In this document: positions 42,454 through 52,482 of the stretch, piece by piece
How positions within the stretch are numbered: position 1 is the first letter of the stretch
Layout of the letters: each line of letters starts with the position of its first letter
Source of the DNA: Vibrio cincinnatiensis DSM 19608
GTDB taxonomy: Bacteria; Pseudomonadota; Gammaproteobacteria; Enterobacterales; Vibrionaceae
Reading direction: 5' to 3'
DNA: 64,000 nt
Assembly: GCF_900167345.1 (NCBI RefSeq)
Contig: NZ_FUXB01000010.1
Span: 100,831-164,830 of the forward strand
Position numbers and translations under genes: made by a program
Notes under the pieces: generated by a model
What the model was told of the DNA's origin: nothing
Database searches by the model: none
The model's input: the letters and a program-made list of their open reading frames with translations, nothing else

Positions 42454-45400
42454 AAAATCTTCCTGTTCTGACGGCTGTTTAAGCGGTCTTAACTCACCAT
42501 TTAAAACCTGTTCGGTCAATGTAAATGAGTAATGCCCCAACATATTCACATGTTTATGGCTGAGTGGTGATAGTCTTGCAATGTCTTCATCTTTTAGTGT
42601 TTCACCTTGTCGTTCTACGTGCTCTAATGCAGCTTGCATATAGATGGTATTCCACAGCACAACGGCATTAGTGACTAAGCCAAGCGAACCCAATTGATCT
42701 TCTTGCCCTTCTCGGTAACGTTTGCGGATTTCACCGCGTTGACCGTGACAAATGGCTCTGGCAACGGCATGACGACTTTCGCCTCGGTTTAATTGGGTTA
42801 GTATTCTGCGTCGATAGTCTTCATCATCGATGTAATTCAGTAAATATAATGTCTTATTGATACGACCAGCTTCGATAATGGCCTGAGCAAGACTCGATGG
42901 TCGGTCACTTTTGAGCAACGACCGAATCAGTTCTGATGCCTGCACTTTTCCCAGTTTAAGAGAGCCTGCTATACGCATCATGTCATCCCAGTGAAGCTCT
43001 ATTTTTTGTGGATTTACGCAGTTTCGTGCTAGCTCATCGAGTACACCGTAATCCGCTTCTTTATCTACGCGCCAAAATACCGATTCGCCTGCATCGGCTA
43101 ACCTTGGCGAGAACTGATATCCCAATAACCAGAATAAGCCGAAGACCATGTCACTGGCTCCTGCTGTATCTGTCATGATTTCAGTAGGGTTTAATCCGGT
43201 TTGCTGTTCCAATAACCCTTCGAGTACGAATATGGAATCTCGTAGTGTTCCTGGTATAACGATTCCGTGAAATCCAGAAAACTGATCGGAGACGAAGTTA
43301 TACCATGTGATACCACGGCTGGAGCCAAAGTATTTTCGGTTCGCACCTGAATTGACGGTTCTTATTGGTGTGATAAATCGCATCCCATCAGCAGAGGCAA
43401 CTTCACCTCCGCCCCAATGCTTAGCTAGTGCAAGAGTAGACTGAAAATCGACCAGTTTCGCGTTGGCTTTTACTAACGTTTCAGCACGTAAATAATTTTG
43501 TTTAACCCAACTGAGTCGGTGTCTGGTTAAAGCAGGGATATGAGACTTTATCAGTGGCTCAAGGCCGATATTGCAAGCTTCGGACAGTAACACGGCGCAG
43601 ATACTTACCGTTAAATCATTGGCACGTGCGTTAGATTCGCTAATATGAGTGAATTCATCGGCAAAGCCAGTATGAGCATTGACTTCAAGTAGTAGTTCTG
43701 TGAGGTCTACGGCAGGAAGTAACGCCTCAACTTGTTTGGATAATCCCTGTAAGCTCGGAGGGTTATCTAGTCTATCAATATTTGTGATGGTCAGAGCTGG
43801 TCGTTTCCCCGAGATATCAATATCCACCGAACCATTATCGTCAAAATTTGCGGCAACCTGATGATAGGTTGTATCCAGTTGCCTGACTAACGCATCGATG
43901 GCTTCTTTTGCGTTTAGCGGATGTCCCAGTGATCGACAGACCTGAATTCGGTTGGACTGCCACTCTTGCCCCTGCAAAAGTTTGGCTCTCGGATCGCCCC
44001 AGCGATCGCTGTTTTCGACATAGATATCTCGTCGGCGCAAGCTATCCTGTAATTTATCCAAAAAACACAGTGTGTAGCCTCGTTTAGTCACCCGACCACC
44101 TTTATCTAATACCAATCGCTTCCATGGATTAGATACGATATCCACTGGCGCATCATCAAGAATTTGTTTTTTTGAGTCGAGTAGTTGCGCTAAGTACTGG
44201 TGAACTTCAAGCGTTTTGTCTCCCGCAGGAGCGGCGGAAAATTCGATATCACGGAGCAGTTTTGGTAGAAAACGCCGAACTCGCCCGTACTGTTCAACCA
44301 TCTCTTCATGAAAATTGTCATCATAAGGTCGGGCTAACTCGTGTACGCTAGAAATAGATTGCGCTAGCTTTTCCCGTGAAAATTTAGCAAAGATTGACGG
44401 ACGTAGCGACTCATCATCTAAGTTGTCGTCTAGCAGCAGAGCACAAACTTTAGCTAAAGCCAGTGCAGATTTATCCAAATCTTTTAGAGTACGAAGACGC
44501 TTTTTCTGTCCTAATTTCTTCGCTTCGCCAGCGATATTTGTAATCAAAAGATCCAGTACATCCAACGCTTCATCTAATGCAATAATTTCATAGGCTTTCA
44601 CAAAAGCCACGAGTATCGCAGTACGCTTAGTCTCCGGCATACGGCCTATTTTGTATGCCGAGATCATTCCAGCATGACGGGCAATATGTTTAAACCGGAC
44701 GGGAGGAATACCAGTAAAATCCAGTTCAGTTATTCCATAGGTTTGAAGTGCTTTGTAACGTTCAATAGCCTCATTAAATGCAGGGCCACTGACATTGACC
44801 GGCCCCTTACGAAAACGGTCGAAGTGTGTTGTTCTGGCTGCTTCAGGAATTTGTAGTAAGGAATCCAACCTAGCTTGCTGATCCGAATTTGGGAGACTGG
44901 ATAGTTGCTGCCACAATCGGTTTTCTGCTCGGTCTCTGATTTGTGAAATTAAACGGGTTAAAGTTGATGCGCCTGGTAAAAGGATTTTATGTTGGATCAG
45001 CCATCCGGTCGCTAAATCAAACAGTAAACTCGGGCGTTCATTACTGATCCAACTCCGGCTATAGAGAAGGCGGGATAACCGGAATGACCACGGCCAAACA
45101 AACTCACGATAACCATACTGATTGCGGATCAGAGCGGTATGCTCGCGGCGTGTGGTTTCGCGCTGAGAATAGTCAGACAAAATACCAATATTGGTTATAT
45201 TCAGTTGCCTTGCGACAAACCATTGGGTATTCGTTGGGATTTGATTTAAATCGATCAAGAAAGTACCAAGAAAGCGAACACAACCTAATTGCAGCGCAAC
45301 TCCAAATCGATTATGTTCACCACGTCTTTGTGTAATAAAAGCTAAGTCAGCCTCGTCCAAATGGAAGTACCGCGCCAATTGAACATCATTCGGCTCCCCA

Positions 45401-45459
45401 TTAAATTGCCCGTAACTATTTTTTTGTTCAGTGGTTAAAAAATCTACGGGCATAGCCAA
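42448..45459 (-). CDS. tnpA: Tn3-family transposase TnpA
   Basis: A 1003-residue DDE transposase of normal length for replicative Tn3 elements. The N-terminal DUF4158-like region (DEADLAFITQRRGEHNRFGVALQL) binds the ends. The C-terminal catalytic domain contains IMTDTAGASDMVFGLFWLLGY with an active-site Asp and the QLNRGESRHAVARAICHGQRG region. The frame is intact; the stop overlaps the left inverted repeat. It can act on any pair of matching ends, so it explains mobility of the whole 18.9-kb unit. Confidence 0.96.
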   Translation of the reverse strand: MAMPVDFLTTEQKNSYGQFNGEPNDVQLARYFHLDEADLAFITQRRGEHNRFGVALQLGCVRFLGTFLIDLNQIPTNTQWFVARQLNITNIGILSDYSQRETTRREHTALIRNQYGYREFVWPWSFRLSRLLYSRSWISNERPSLLFDLATGWLIQHKILLPGASTLTRLISQIRDRAENRLWQQLSSLPNSDQQARLDSLLQIPEAARTTHFDRFRKGPVNVSGPAFNEAIERYKALQTYGITELDFTGIPPVRFKHIARHAGMISAYKIGRMPETKRTAILVAFVKAYEIIALDEALDVLDLLITNIAGEAKKLGQKKRLRTLKDLDKSALALAKVCALLLDDNLDDESLRPSIFAKFSREKLAQSISSVHELARPYDDNFHEEMVEQYGRVRRFLPKLLRDIEFSAAPAGDKTLEVHQYLAQLLDSKKQILDDAPVDIVSNPWKRLVLDKGGRVTKRGYTLCFLDKLQDSLRRRDIYVENSDRWGDPRAKLLQGQEWQSNRIQVCRSLGHPLNAKEAIDALVRQLDTTYHQVAANFDDNGSVDIDISGKRPALTITNIDRLDNPPSLQGLSKQVEALLPAVDLTELLLEVNAHTGFADEFTHISESNARANDLTVSICAVLLSEACNIGLEPLIKSHIPALTRHRLSWVKQNYLRAETLVKANAKLVDFQSTLALAKHWGGGEVASADGMRFITPIRTVNSGANRKYFGSSRGITWYNFVSDQFSGFHGIVIPGTLRDSIFVLEGLLEQQTGLNPTEIMTDTAGASDMVFGLFWLLGYQFSPRLADAGESVFWRVDKEADYGVLDELARNCVNPQKIELHWDDMMRIAGSLKLGKVQASELIRSLLKSDRPSSLAQAIIEAGRINKTLYLLNYIDDEDYRRRILTQLNRGESRHAVARAICHGQRGEIRKRYREGQEDQLGSLGLVTNAVVLWNTIYMQAALEHVERQGETLKDEDIARLSPLSHKHVNMLGHYSFTLTEQVLNGELRPLKQPSEQEDFA

Positions 45460-45536
45460 AATCTCTTATTGGTTACACAAACTCAAATCAGTGACGTATT
45501 GTTTTCCCATTTCCGGCATGTAAGCCATGAGGAATT

Positions 45537-45836
45537 TTAATAAATATCTGGATGGAAATGCCGCAATGGTTCCATTTGCTGATGAAGAATACGGATTATG
45601 TAAATACTATGAGGTTGTGGGCGATAAAAAATAGCATGTTTATGGTGATCGTGGCGGCGAAGCCCTTCGGCAATTTCGGGGCACTCGTAACCCATCAAAG
45701 GTTGTTCTGCAAGCGTTAGCAAAACGTCATGCATACTGTCTGTATAAGCATCCGCTTGCTCTATGCCAAAGTTCAATAGGGTGTATTCAAAGATATGCTC
45801 AAAGTCTTCTGCGGCGAGGTTGGAAAGTTTATACAT
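45537..45836 (-). CDS. parE: ParE-type toxin of the transposon
   Basis: A 99-residue RelE/ParE-fold toxin (start MYKLSNLAAEDFEHIFEYTL, AIFYRPQPHSIYIIRILHQQM), a family that poisons DNA gyrase. It overlaps parD by 8 bases, the usual antitoxin-toxin order. Such modules in Tn3 elements stabilise the replicon that carries them. Confidence 0.88.
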   Translation of the reverse strand: MYKLSNLAAEDFEHIFEYTLLNFGIEQADAYTDSMHDVLLTLAEQPLMGYECPEIAEGLRRHDHHKHAIFYRPQPHSIYIIRILHQQMEPLRHFHPDIY

Positions 45837-46071
45837 TGTGTCTCTGCTTTACTTTAGTCGCAATGTCATGAAGTGATAATGAGCATTGACCACTCTGCTC
45901 TCCGGCTTCAATCGCCATTTTTAGAGCCGTGGTTTGTTTCTCTTGCCTTTCGAGTAGCCGCAATGCAGAACGAACTACTTCGCTTGTTGAGCCATAGCGA
46001 CCAGTCGCTATGAGTTGGCCGACAAACTCATCTAGCTGAGACCCAATCGTAACACTAGTTGTGCGTGACAT
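45829..46071 (-). CDS. parD: ParD-type antitoxin of the transposon
   Basis: An 80-residue ribbon-helix-helix antitoxin (MSRTTSVTIGSQLDEFVGQLIATGRYGSTSEVVRSALRLLE) that binds ParE through its C-terminal half and represses its own promoter. It is divergent from tnpR across the res region. Confidence 0.9.
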   Translation of the reverse strand: MSRTTSVTIGSQLDEFVGQLIATGRYGSTSEVVRSALRLLERQEKQTTALKMAIEAGEQSGQCSLSLHDIATKVKQRHNV

Positions 46072-46099
46072 ATTTCCACCTACATGTGTGAATAATTAA

Positions 46100-46260
46100 C
46101 ACACCAATAATAGGTCAACTAAAATTCAAAATCAAATCACGATCTTCGTATGACAATGAAGTATACTTATAAGTCACACGTAAAAATTGACACGAAAAGT
46201 AGATTTGTCATAACCTATTTGTCACACTTGTTTAGATCATAATCTAAATGTCACTTTGAG
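46100..46260. other. Probable res site between parD and tnpR
   Basis: This AT-rich 160-base stretch carries repeated TGTCA/TGACA words (near 46150, 46189, 46208, 46221 and 46250) and inverted A/T arms such as TAGATCATAATCTA-like sequence. It lies directly upstream of the serine resolvase gene, where cointegrate resolution sites are found. Sub-site boundaries cannot be set by eye. Confidence 0.55.
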
Positions 46261-46266
46261 GGGCTT

Positions 46267-46902
46267 ATGTACATCTTTGGATACTTAAGAGCATCAACCT
46301 CTGATCAGAATGCAAAACGTGCTCAAGGTGCTTTACAGGAGTTTGCACAGCAAAAGGGCTTTCGAATAGCAGGTTGGTATATTGAGAATGAATCGGGAGC
46401 CTCATTACAAAGACCTGAATTACTCCGATTACTTGATGATGCTGAAATTGGTGATGCGATCATAATAGAGCAAATTGATCGTCTTTCTCGACTTGATGAA
46501 GAAAGTTGGTTCAAATTAAAAGAAATGCTGAACCAAAAGGAACTTAAGGTAATCAGTATCGATTTACCAACTAGCCATATCGCTTTTGCGCCACACATTC
46601 CCGACGAGTTCACTCGTTCGATGATCAGGGCTATTAATGGGATGATGATGGATATGCTCGCTGCAATTGCACGAAAAGATTACCAAGATCGACGGCGGCG
46701 GCAAGCTGAAGGGATCATGAAGGCTCGAGAAGAGGGAAAATATCGAGGAAGACAAGCAGATCTCCAGCTTCATGAAAAAATCTATCAGTTAAGAGTTATC
46801 AATGGGTTAAGTATCAGTGATACCGCTAAATTGACGAATGTGTCCACTAGAACGGTAATTCGGGTGGCTAAGAAGTTAGCAAGTGAGCGTTCATTGGGAT
46901 AA
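46267..46902 (+). CDS. tnpR: Serine resolvase TnpR
   Basis: 211 residues. The catalytic domain (~1-140) begins MYIFGYLRASTSDQNA with the nucleophile at Ser10 and contains LQRPELLRLLDD and IIEQIDRLSR. The C-terminal helix-turn-helix (~160-205; LSISDTAKLTNVSTRTVIRVAKKL) binds res. It resolves cointegrates made by TnpA. Its last third is about 80% identical in DNA (by eye) to the remnant at 60968-61249. Confidence 0.93.
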   Translation: MYIFGYLRASTSDQNAKRAQGALQEFAQQKGFRIAGWYIENESGASLQRPELLRLLDDAEIGDAIIIEQIDRLSRLDEESWFKLKEMLNQKELKVISIDLPTSHIAFAPHIPDEFTRSMIRAINGMMMDMLAAIARKDYQDRRRRQAEGIMKAREEGKYRGRQADLQLHEKIYQLRVINGLSISDTAKLTNVSTRTVIRVAKKLASERSLG

Positions 46903-46905
46903 GAA

Positions 46906-46941
46906 GCTTAACGTTTCTGTTCCTTATGGGCTTTAGTCCCC
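46906..46941. repeat. Degenerate internal right end of the left Tn3 unit
   Basis: The complement begins GGGGACTAAAGCCC and ends AACGTTAAGC: recognisable as the terminal repeat but with several substitutions and a 3-base deletion against the intact ends. It marks the original right border of a 4.5-kb transposon. Its decay would leave tnpA to use the distant intact end. Confidence 0.8.
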
Positions 46942-47143
46942 TAAACAAGAAATGCCCCTTTCCGAGTTCGCACTAAAAAGTAGTGGTTCGTCTTGGTCAA
47001 AAATTTGCCTTACTTTTCCTCATCCTATTAATGCGTTTCAGTATCCGGTGCTGAGTGTATATATCTTAAAGAGGGCTAATGTAAATTCTTCGACGATAAG
47101 CCACCTCCTGATTTTATGGAGTAATTGGCATTTTCATGCACAT
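46942..47143. other. Gene-free cargo border
   Basis: Starts with GAAATGCCCCTTTCCG, which partly recurs near 54537 (AAGTGCCCCTTTCCG), suggesting that the cargo here and after the IS1202-like element derives from one source. No credible gene; a 76-codon frame at 46952 lacks similarity. Confidence 0.4.
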
Positions 47144-47230
47144 CTATTGTCTGGTTTTTTAGGTCTGGATAAGGATAGTTGAGATAAGCATGAAGATTTC
47201 TATGTAGGAGAAGTCCGTTCACATTTCTAT
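47144..47230. repeat. Direct repeat left of the efflux operon
   Basis: About 87 bases, starting CTATTGTCTG and including AGCATGAAGATTTCTA and AGGAGAAGTCCGTTC, recur at 52558-52645 with few differences. The two copies bracket the efflux operon exactly. Confidence 0.85.
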
Positions 47231-47310
47231 ATCTTTTTAGCCCGTAAAGTCGCCCGCTACGCGAGCATTTATCTATCTAGATATCCTTAGTCTTCATCAA
47301 GTCTTAGAAA

Positions 47311-47390
47311 TTAATCACTTGTTTAAATATTGATTAATTTATGTCATATCGGTTAGTTAGTGGACTCTCTATAATTAATCATACGTTTAA
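47311..47390. promoter_or_regulatory. Two TetR-type operators
   Basis: TTAATCACTTGTTTAA (47311-47326) and TTAATCATACGTTTAA (47375-47390) share the partly palindromic form TTAATCA-N3-GTTTAA, 64 bases apart. The second lies 16 bases before the tetR start, a natural autorepression site for the whole operon. Confidence 0.65.
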
Positions 47391-47406
47391 TAATGAGAGT
47401 TAACTT

Positions 47407-48066
47407 GTGACAGATACCAGCAGAAAAGCAGGTCGTCCCAGCGACAGTATTGACGCTAGACAAAAACTTATCGACCACGCCCGTGAACTCTTCACTGTTA
47501 TGGCCTACGACAAGGTGTCAACCCGCATGATAGCAAACAAGGCGGATGTCAATGTCGCCATGATCCGCTATTACTTTGGCAGTAAGGAAGGCTTATTTGA
47601 AACTATGCTGCGAGAAACACTCAAGCCGATGAAAAAACAAATGGAACTCATGGTGAAAGAGAGTTCGCAGAAAAACTTTCTCGACATTATGCGAACCTAC
47701 TACCGTGAAATGTTTAAAGCCCCCCAGTTTCCTCGCTTGGTATTTCAGGTTATGCATATGGGGAGCTCTGAAGCACAGCGTAAGCTACTTGAAAAGGTCT
47801 TCACCGACATTAGTCAACCGATGCAAATGGTGATGTTTGATCGACTTATCGAGAACAACATCTTGAAACCTGATGTCGACCCTAAGCTATGCAAGGTGTC
47901 TTTTATCAGTTTAATGGTGTTCCCTTTTATCGCCCCTCAGTCGCTTCTTGCTATTCACGGGATAGAACTTTCTGAAGAATTCCTTAATCAATTGTTAGAG
48001 CACAACATAAAACTGATGATAAATGGCATGCTACAACCTAACGATCTTCAGGAACAAAAACTATGA
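47407..48066 (+). CDS. TetR-family repressor of the efflux operon
   Basis: 219 residues: an N-terminal TetR helix-turn-helix (~18-65; VSTRMIANKADVNVAMIRYYFGSKEGLFE) and a helical ligand domain. GTG 47407 after GAGAG is the best start and gives the usual short arm. Its stop overlaps the start of the adaptor gene (ATGA), so it is translationally coupled with the pump it probably represses. Inducers unknown. Confidence 0.9.
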   Translation: MTDTSRKAGRPSDSIDARQKLIDHARELFTVMAYDKVSTRMIANKADVNVAMIRYYFGSKEGLFETMLRETLKPMKKQMELMVKESSQKNFLDIMRTYYREMFKAPQFPRLVFQVMHMGSSEAQRKLLEKVFTDISQPMQMVMFDRLIENNILKPDVDPKLCKVSFISLMVFPFIAPQSLLAIHGIELSEEFLNQLLEHNIKLMINGMLQPNDLQEQKL

Positions 48067-49379
48067 AAATCAATAAAAAATTACTGTTCTTTCCGGCGCT
48101 TGCCATAGGGGTAATCACGTTAGTGCTTGCCATAAAACTCAAGCCCGACTTGCCTATTAAGCCAGCAAGCGATCGTGCACGTTTGGTTGATACTGTCCCG
48201 TTACAACTCCGAGCTATGGCGCCACAAGCGATTGGCTATGGTAAAATTACGCCCAAAGTCGAATGGAAAGCCATCGCTGAGGTGACGGGCAAAATCATCT
48301 ACCGCCATCCCAAACTCGAAAAAGGTCAATTTCTTCAAGCAGGAACAGAAATACTGCGTATTGACCCACTCGATTACGAACTAAAATTGGTCCAAGCTGA
48401 GGCGGATCTTAAATCTGCACAAACTTCTCTCGCCAAGCTATACCAAGAAGAACAAAACTTAAAGGCGACGCTAAAAATTGAGCTCAATCGTTTAGTGATC
48501 GCCAACAAAGAGCTAGCACGTAAACAAAATCTACGTACAAAAGGGCTCACCTCACAATCGGATGTGGATCAGCAAGAGCAAAGTGCGCTTTCACAACGCA
48601 AGCTAGTGCTCGATATTGAAAATCAAATCGGTTTGATGCCCGCCGAAAAACGAGTCGCCGAAGCTTTGGTCAAAGTTGACCTGTCTAAAGTGGAAGAAGC
48701 GCAACGTTCAGTGGAAAAAACCATCATTACTTTACCCAATGATCTGCGTATTGCTCAAGTTGATATAGAGCAAAATCAGGTCGTTAATCTGCAGCAAACC
48801 ATGGTAACCGCACACGGCATGGATGTGATGGAAGTCGAGGCACAACTTTCTATCTATGATATGCACACGCTCGCCTCAAGTATTGGTGAGTTTAATCGTG
48901 ATGCATTAGGTATTCCCCAGCCAGATATGACCTTTATTGACGCAAGTATTGAACTGAGCAGCGGTAATATGAAGGCAAGTTGGCCTGCGAAAGTTAGCCG
49001 TATCAGCGAAACCGTTGACCCAAATCAGGCCACTGCGGGTGTTATTCTGGAAATTCAACAAGATTACCGCCATCTGAACCCAAGCTCGCAACCACCACTT
49101 GTCAATGGCATGTTTGTAAGAGCCTTTATTGAGGGGCAACAAAATCCAAGCTGGGTGATCCCTGAACGCGCATTGCATGGCGATAAAATCTATCTCATGG
49201 GCGAGGACAATAAATTGGAGATTAGGCCAGTGTCGGTGCTCTATCGTCGCGATAATCAAGTCATTATCGATGGGCAACTGGAACAAGGTAATAAACTGAT
49301 CCTTAACGATTTGCTGCCAGCGATTAACGGCATGTTGTTGAAAGAATCTGACGGTGGTAAAGAGGAGTCTTCACAATGA
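48063..49379 (+). CDS. RND efflux periplasmic adaptor (MFP)
   Basis: 438 residues with an N-terminal membrane anchor (~5-24), a lipoyl-like half (GKIIYRHPKLEKGQFLQAGTEILRID), an extended coiled-coil hairpin (~105-195) and a C-terminal beta barrel (VNGMFVRAFIEGQ). It joins the inner-membrane pump to an outer-membrane channel. No channel gene is linked, so TolC from elsewhere is presumably used. Overlaps tetR and the pump gene by 4 bases at each end. Confidence 0.92.
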   Translation: MKINKKLLFFPALAIGVITLVLAIKLKPDLPIKPASDRARLVDTVPLQLRAMAPQAIGYGKITPKVEWKAIAEVTGKIIYRHPKLEKGQFLQAGTEILRIDPLDYELKLVQAEADLKSAQTSLAKLYQEEQNLKATLKIELNRLVIANKELARKQNLRTKGLTSQSDVDQQEQSALSQRKLVLDIENQIGLMPAEKRVAEALVKVDLSKVEEAQRSVEKTIITLPNDLRIAQVDIEQNQVVNLQQTMVTAHGMDVMEVEAQLSIYDMHTLASSIGEFNRDALGIPQPDMTFIDASIELSSGNMKASWPAKVSRISETVDPNQATAGVILEIQQDYRHLNPSSQPPLVNGMFVRAFIEGQQNPSWVIPERALHGDKIYLMGEDNKLEIRPVSVLYRRDNQVIIDGQLEQGNKLILNDLLPAINGMLLKESDGGKEESSQ

Positions 49380-52300
49380 TTCGATTCTTTGCCAAACACC
49401 CGACAGCCGCAAACCTACTTATGCTTAGCTTGCTGGTAATGGGTATCACATCACTCTCCAACATTAAGCGGGAAACCTTCCCAGAATTCGACCCTCCCTA
49501 CATAATGGCAGGCGTCGTCTACCCCGGCGCGTCCCCGCAAGAAGTGGAAGAGAGTATCTGTGTTCGAATGGAAGATGCGGTTGATGGTCTTGCTAATATC
49601 GAAGAGACCCGGTGTGAAGCCATTGAGGGGTCGGCAAGACTGATCCTCAAACTTAACGAGAAAGCTGATATCGGGCGAATGTTGGTCGATGTGCAAACTC
49701 AAATCAACTCAATCAATGATTTTCCTCAGGAGATTGAGTCCCCTGTGGTACAGGAATTGGATTGGAACGAACCTGTTGTTGACGTAGCCATTACCGCAGA
49801 CACGAGCTGGCCGGAACTGAAAGCCTACGCAGAACAGCTTAAGCAAACATTAAAACTCGACTATAACGTATCTCTGGTTGATGTGGCGGGATTTTCTGAC
49901 CATCAGTTTCGAGTCGAATTGGACTCGCAAGCCATGCGTCAACTTGGCTTGAGTGTCGGTGATATTGCCACTCAAATTGGTCGCCAGAATATTAAATTGC
50001 CAAGTGGTAATGTTGAAACACCAGACAAGAACTTTCTGATCCGTTTCGATGAAAGACGTATTTCACCGCAGCAACTTGAATCGATCGTCGTTGGCTCTGG
50101 ACCAAACGGTTCACTGATTCGACTTAAAGACATCGCAACCATTACAGACCGCTTTGAATTAGATGAACAGAAGGTTCTCTTTGATGGTCACCCGTCAGCC
50201 CTACTCAAAGTCAGTAAGAACAAAGAAGATGATGCGCTTAGAATCAAGGAGCACGTCGCTCAGTTCGTAGAGCATCAACAAGCGATCGCCCCAGACGGCG
50301 TCAAACTAGAACTCACCAATGATCTCTCGTCTGTACTGTGGGATCGTTTAACCATGATGGTTCGCAATGGCTGGCAGGGTATCGTGCTTGTGTTCGCCAC
50401 CATGTGGTTGTTCTTTAGCCTTCGCTATTCATTCTGGGTTGCAGCGGGCTTACCCGTTGCTTTCCTTGGCGGACTATTCCTGATGGTGCAGCTCGGGCTT
50501 TCAATAAATATTATGTCATTGGTCGGTCTGCTTATGGCGATCGGTATTATGATGGACGATGCGATTGTTATTGCTGAATCCATCGCCGCTCACCTAGATA
50601 GAGGAGAAGATGTCGATAATGCCGTCATCAAAGGGGTGAAAAAAGTTCTACCCGGCGTTGTATCTTCTTTCCTTACAACGGTATGTATTTTTGGTAGCTT
50701 GTTGTTTTTGCAAGGCGAAATGGGAGCCGTGCTCAAAGCCGTTCCACAAGTGCTGATTCTCGTTCTGACGCTGAGTTTAGTTGAGGCTTTTCTTATTCTT
50801 CCCAACCACTTATCGCATTCACTGCATAAAGAGAAGAATGAAAAACCTCCAGCGAAATTTAAAAAGAAACTCCTCGATGGCTTTGAGAACTTTCGCAATA
50901 CAACCTTAGTCAACGCGGTGGAGAAAGTGGTTGAATTTCGTTACGCCTTCCTCGGTGGTGTCTTAGCCTTATTGTTTATCTCAGTAGCAACGTTGGCTGG
51001 AGGCTTACTCAAGTTTCAACCCTTCCCAGATCTCGATGGTGATATCGCCGAAGCGCGTATCATTCTGCCTCCGGGCTCATCACTTTCGCAAACCGAGGCC
51101 GTGGTTGATAAGATCGTTGCGTCTGCTCAAAAGCTAGACAAAGAATGGACGCAAAATGTCGAAAACGGTGTGCCACTTATTGAGCATATTACCAGCCAGT
51201 TTAATGCCAATGCTGACGCCAATGAATCGGGGCCACATATTGCCACCGTTCGACTTGATCTACTCGGTGCAGAGAGTCGCAATACCGTCATTGATGATTT
51301 CATCACGGTTTGGCGCCAAGATGTTGGTGAATTGGCCGATCCCATTTCATTGGTCTTTAAACAGCCAACTATGGGGCCAGGTGGACGTGCAATTGAAATC
51401 CGCGCCAAACATGATGATCTAGAGGCACTCAAATCCGCTTCAATCGATATACAGCAATATCTCAACGAATTCGAAGGCATACATGGCGTGCTTGACGATA
51501 TGCGAATGGGTAAAGAAGAGGTGTTAGTCAAACTTCGTCCGGGCGCAGAAACTTACGGTATCAACGGACAATTGGTTGCTAACCAGCTGCGTGCAGCCTT
51601 TTTTGGTCAGACCGCAGATGAAATTCAGGTCGGCGTAGAAAATATCTCGATTGAAGTGCGTCTCGATAAAGTGCAAGCGGGCGACTTACAGCAACTGGCA
51701 AACTTCCCGATAATCATGTCGGATGGCAGTCAGATACCACTGGCAACCATTGCGACGTTAGATTTTCAACGTAACTATGTTCGAATCCAGCGTATTGATG
51801 GTTTAAGAACCATTAGTGTATTTGGTGATGTCGACAATACCAAAGCTAACTCAACAGCGATCATCGCTCAATTCCAACGTGATGAAGCGCCAAAACTGAT
51901 GGCGAAATACCCAGGGTTACGTTTCGATTTTGAAGGTGAAGCCAAGGATGCCGCTGAAACGGGCGCGTCAATGGGCAAAGGTTTCCTGCTTGGTCTGTTC
52001 GGCGTGTTTGCCATACTCAGTTATCAGTTCCGCAGCTATCTGGAGCCCGTAGTAGTAATGCTTGCGATCCCACTTGCCTTCATTGGCGTAGTTTGGGGAC
52101 ACATATTGCTCGGTTACTCACTTAGCATGCCAAGTATGATGGGCTTTGTCTCCCTAGCTGGCATCGTGGTCAACGATTCGATATTGCTAGTGCAGTATAT
52201 TCGCCATCACGTCGATGAAGGAGATAGCGTTCATGACTCGGTGGTTAAAGCGAGTCGCGAACGATTCAGAGCGGTGTTTTTGACCTCAATGACCACGGCT

Positions 52301-52477
52301 GCCGGTTTATTACCTTTACTGACAGAAACCAGTTTGCAAGCACAGGTCATTCAGCCTTTGGTCATCTCTATTGTGTTCGGCATCTTTGCCTCAACCTTAC
52401 TGGTGTTATTTATGATCCCGGCAGCCTATTCGGTTCTTGCAGACTTCGGCTTGGTGCATAAACACGAGGACATCTGA
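49376..52477 (+). CDS. RND efflux transporter permease
   Basis: 1033 residues, full length for the AcrB/HAE family: twelve membrane segments, two large periplasmic loops, and the proton-relay region GLLMAIGIMMDDAIVIAESI in TM4 with Asp pair. The C-terminal segments hold MMGFVSLAGIVVNDSILLVQYI. The end DFGLVHKHEDI is cytoplasmic. It exports lipophilic compounds with the adaptor. Substrates cannot be predicted. Overlaps the adaptor gene by 4 bases. Confidence 0.94.
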   Translation: MIRFFAKHPTAANLLMLSLLVMGITSLSNIKRETFPEFDPPYIMAGVVYPGASPQEVEESICVRMEDAVDGLANIEETRCEAIEGSARLILKLNEKADIGRMLVDVQTQINSINDFPQEIESPVVQELDWNEPVVDVAITADTSWPELKAYAEQLKQTLKLDYNVSLVDVAGFSDHQFRVELDSQAMRQLGLSVGDIATQIGRQNIKLPSGNVETPDKNFLIRFDERRISPQQLESIVVGSGPNGSLIRLKDIATITDRFELDEQKVLFDGHPSALLKVSKNKEDDALRIKEHVAQFVEHQQAIAPDGVKLELTNDLSSVLWDRLTMMVRNGWQGIVLVFATMWLFFSLRYSFWVAAGLPVAFLGGLFLMVQLGLSINIMSLVGLLMAIGIMMDDAIVIAESIAAHLDRGEDVDNAVIKGVKKVLPGVVSSFLTTVCIFGSLLFLQGEMGAVLKAVPQVLILVLTLSLVEAFLILPNHLSHSLHKEKNEKPPAKFKKKLLDGFENFRNTTLVNAVEKVVEFRYAFLGGVLALLFISVATLAGGLLKFQPFPDLDGDIAEARIILPPGSSLSQTEAVVDKIVASAQKLDKEWTQNVENGVPLIEHITSQFNANADANESGPHIATVRLDLLGAESRNTVIDDFITVWRQDVGELADPISLVFKQPTMGPGGRAIEIRAKHDDLEALKSASIDIQQYLNEFEGIHGVLDDMRMGKEEVLVKLRPGAETYGINGQLVANQLRAAFFGQTADEIQVGVENISIEVRLDKVQAGDLQQLANFPIIMSDGSQIPLATIATLDFQRNYVRIQRIDGLRTISVFGDVDNTKANSTAIIAQFQRDEAPKLMAKYPGLRFDFEGEAKDAAETGASMGKGFLLGLFGVFAILSYQFRSYLEPVVVMLAIPLAFIGVVWGHILLGYSLSMPSMMGFVSLAGIVVNDSILLVQYIRHHVDEGDSVHDSVVKASRERFRAVFLTSMTTAAGLLPLLTETSLQAQVIQPLVISIVFGIFASTLLVLFMIPAAYSVLADFGLVHKHEDI

Positions 52478-52482
52478 TTAAA

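Noticed and set aside
46952..47182. 76-codon frame at the left cargo border
   Set aside because: No ribosome site or similarity; it overlaps the non-coding direct repeat.
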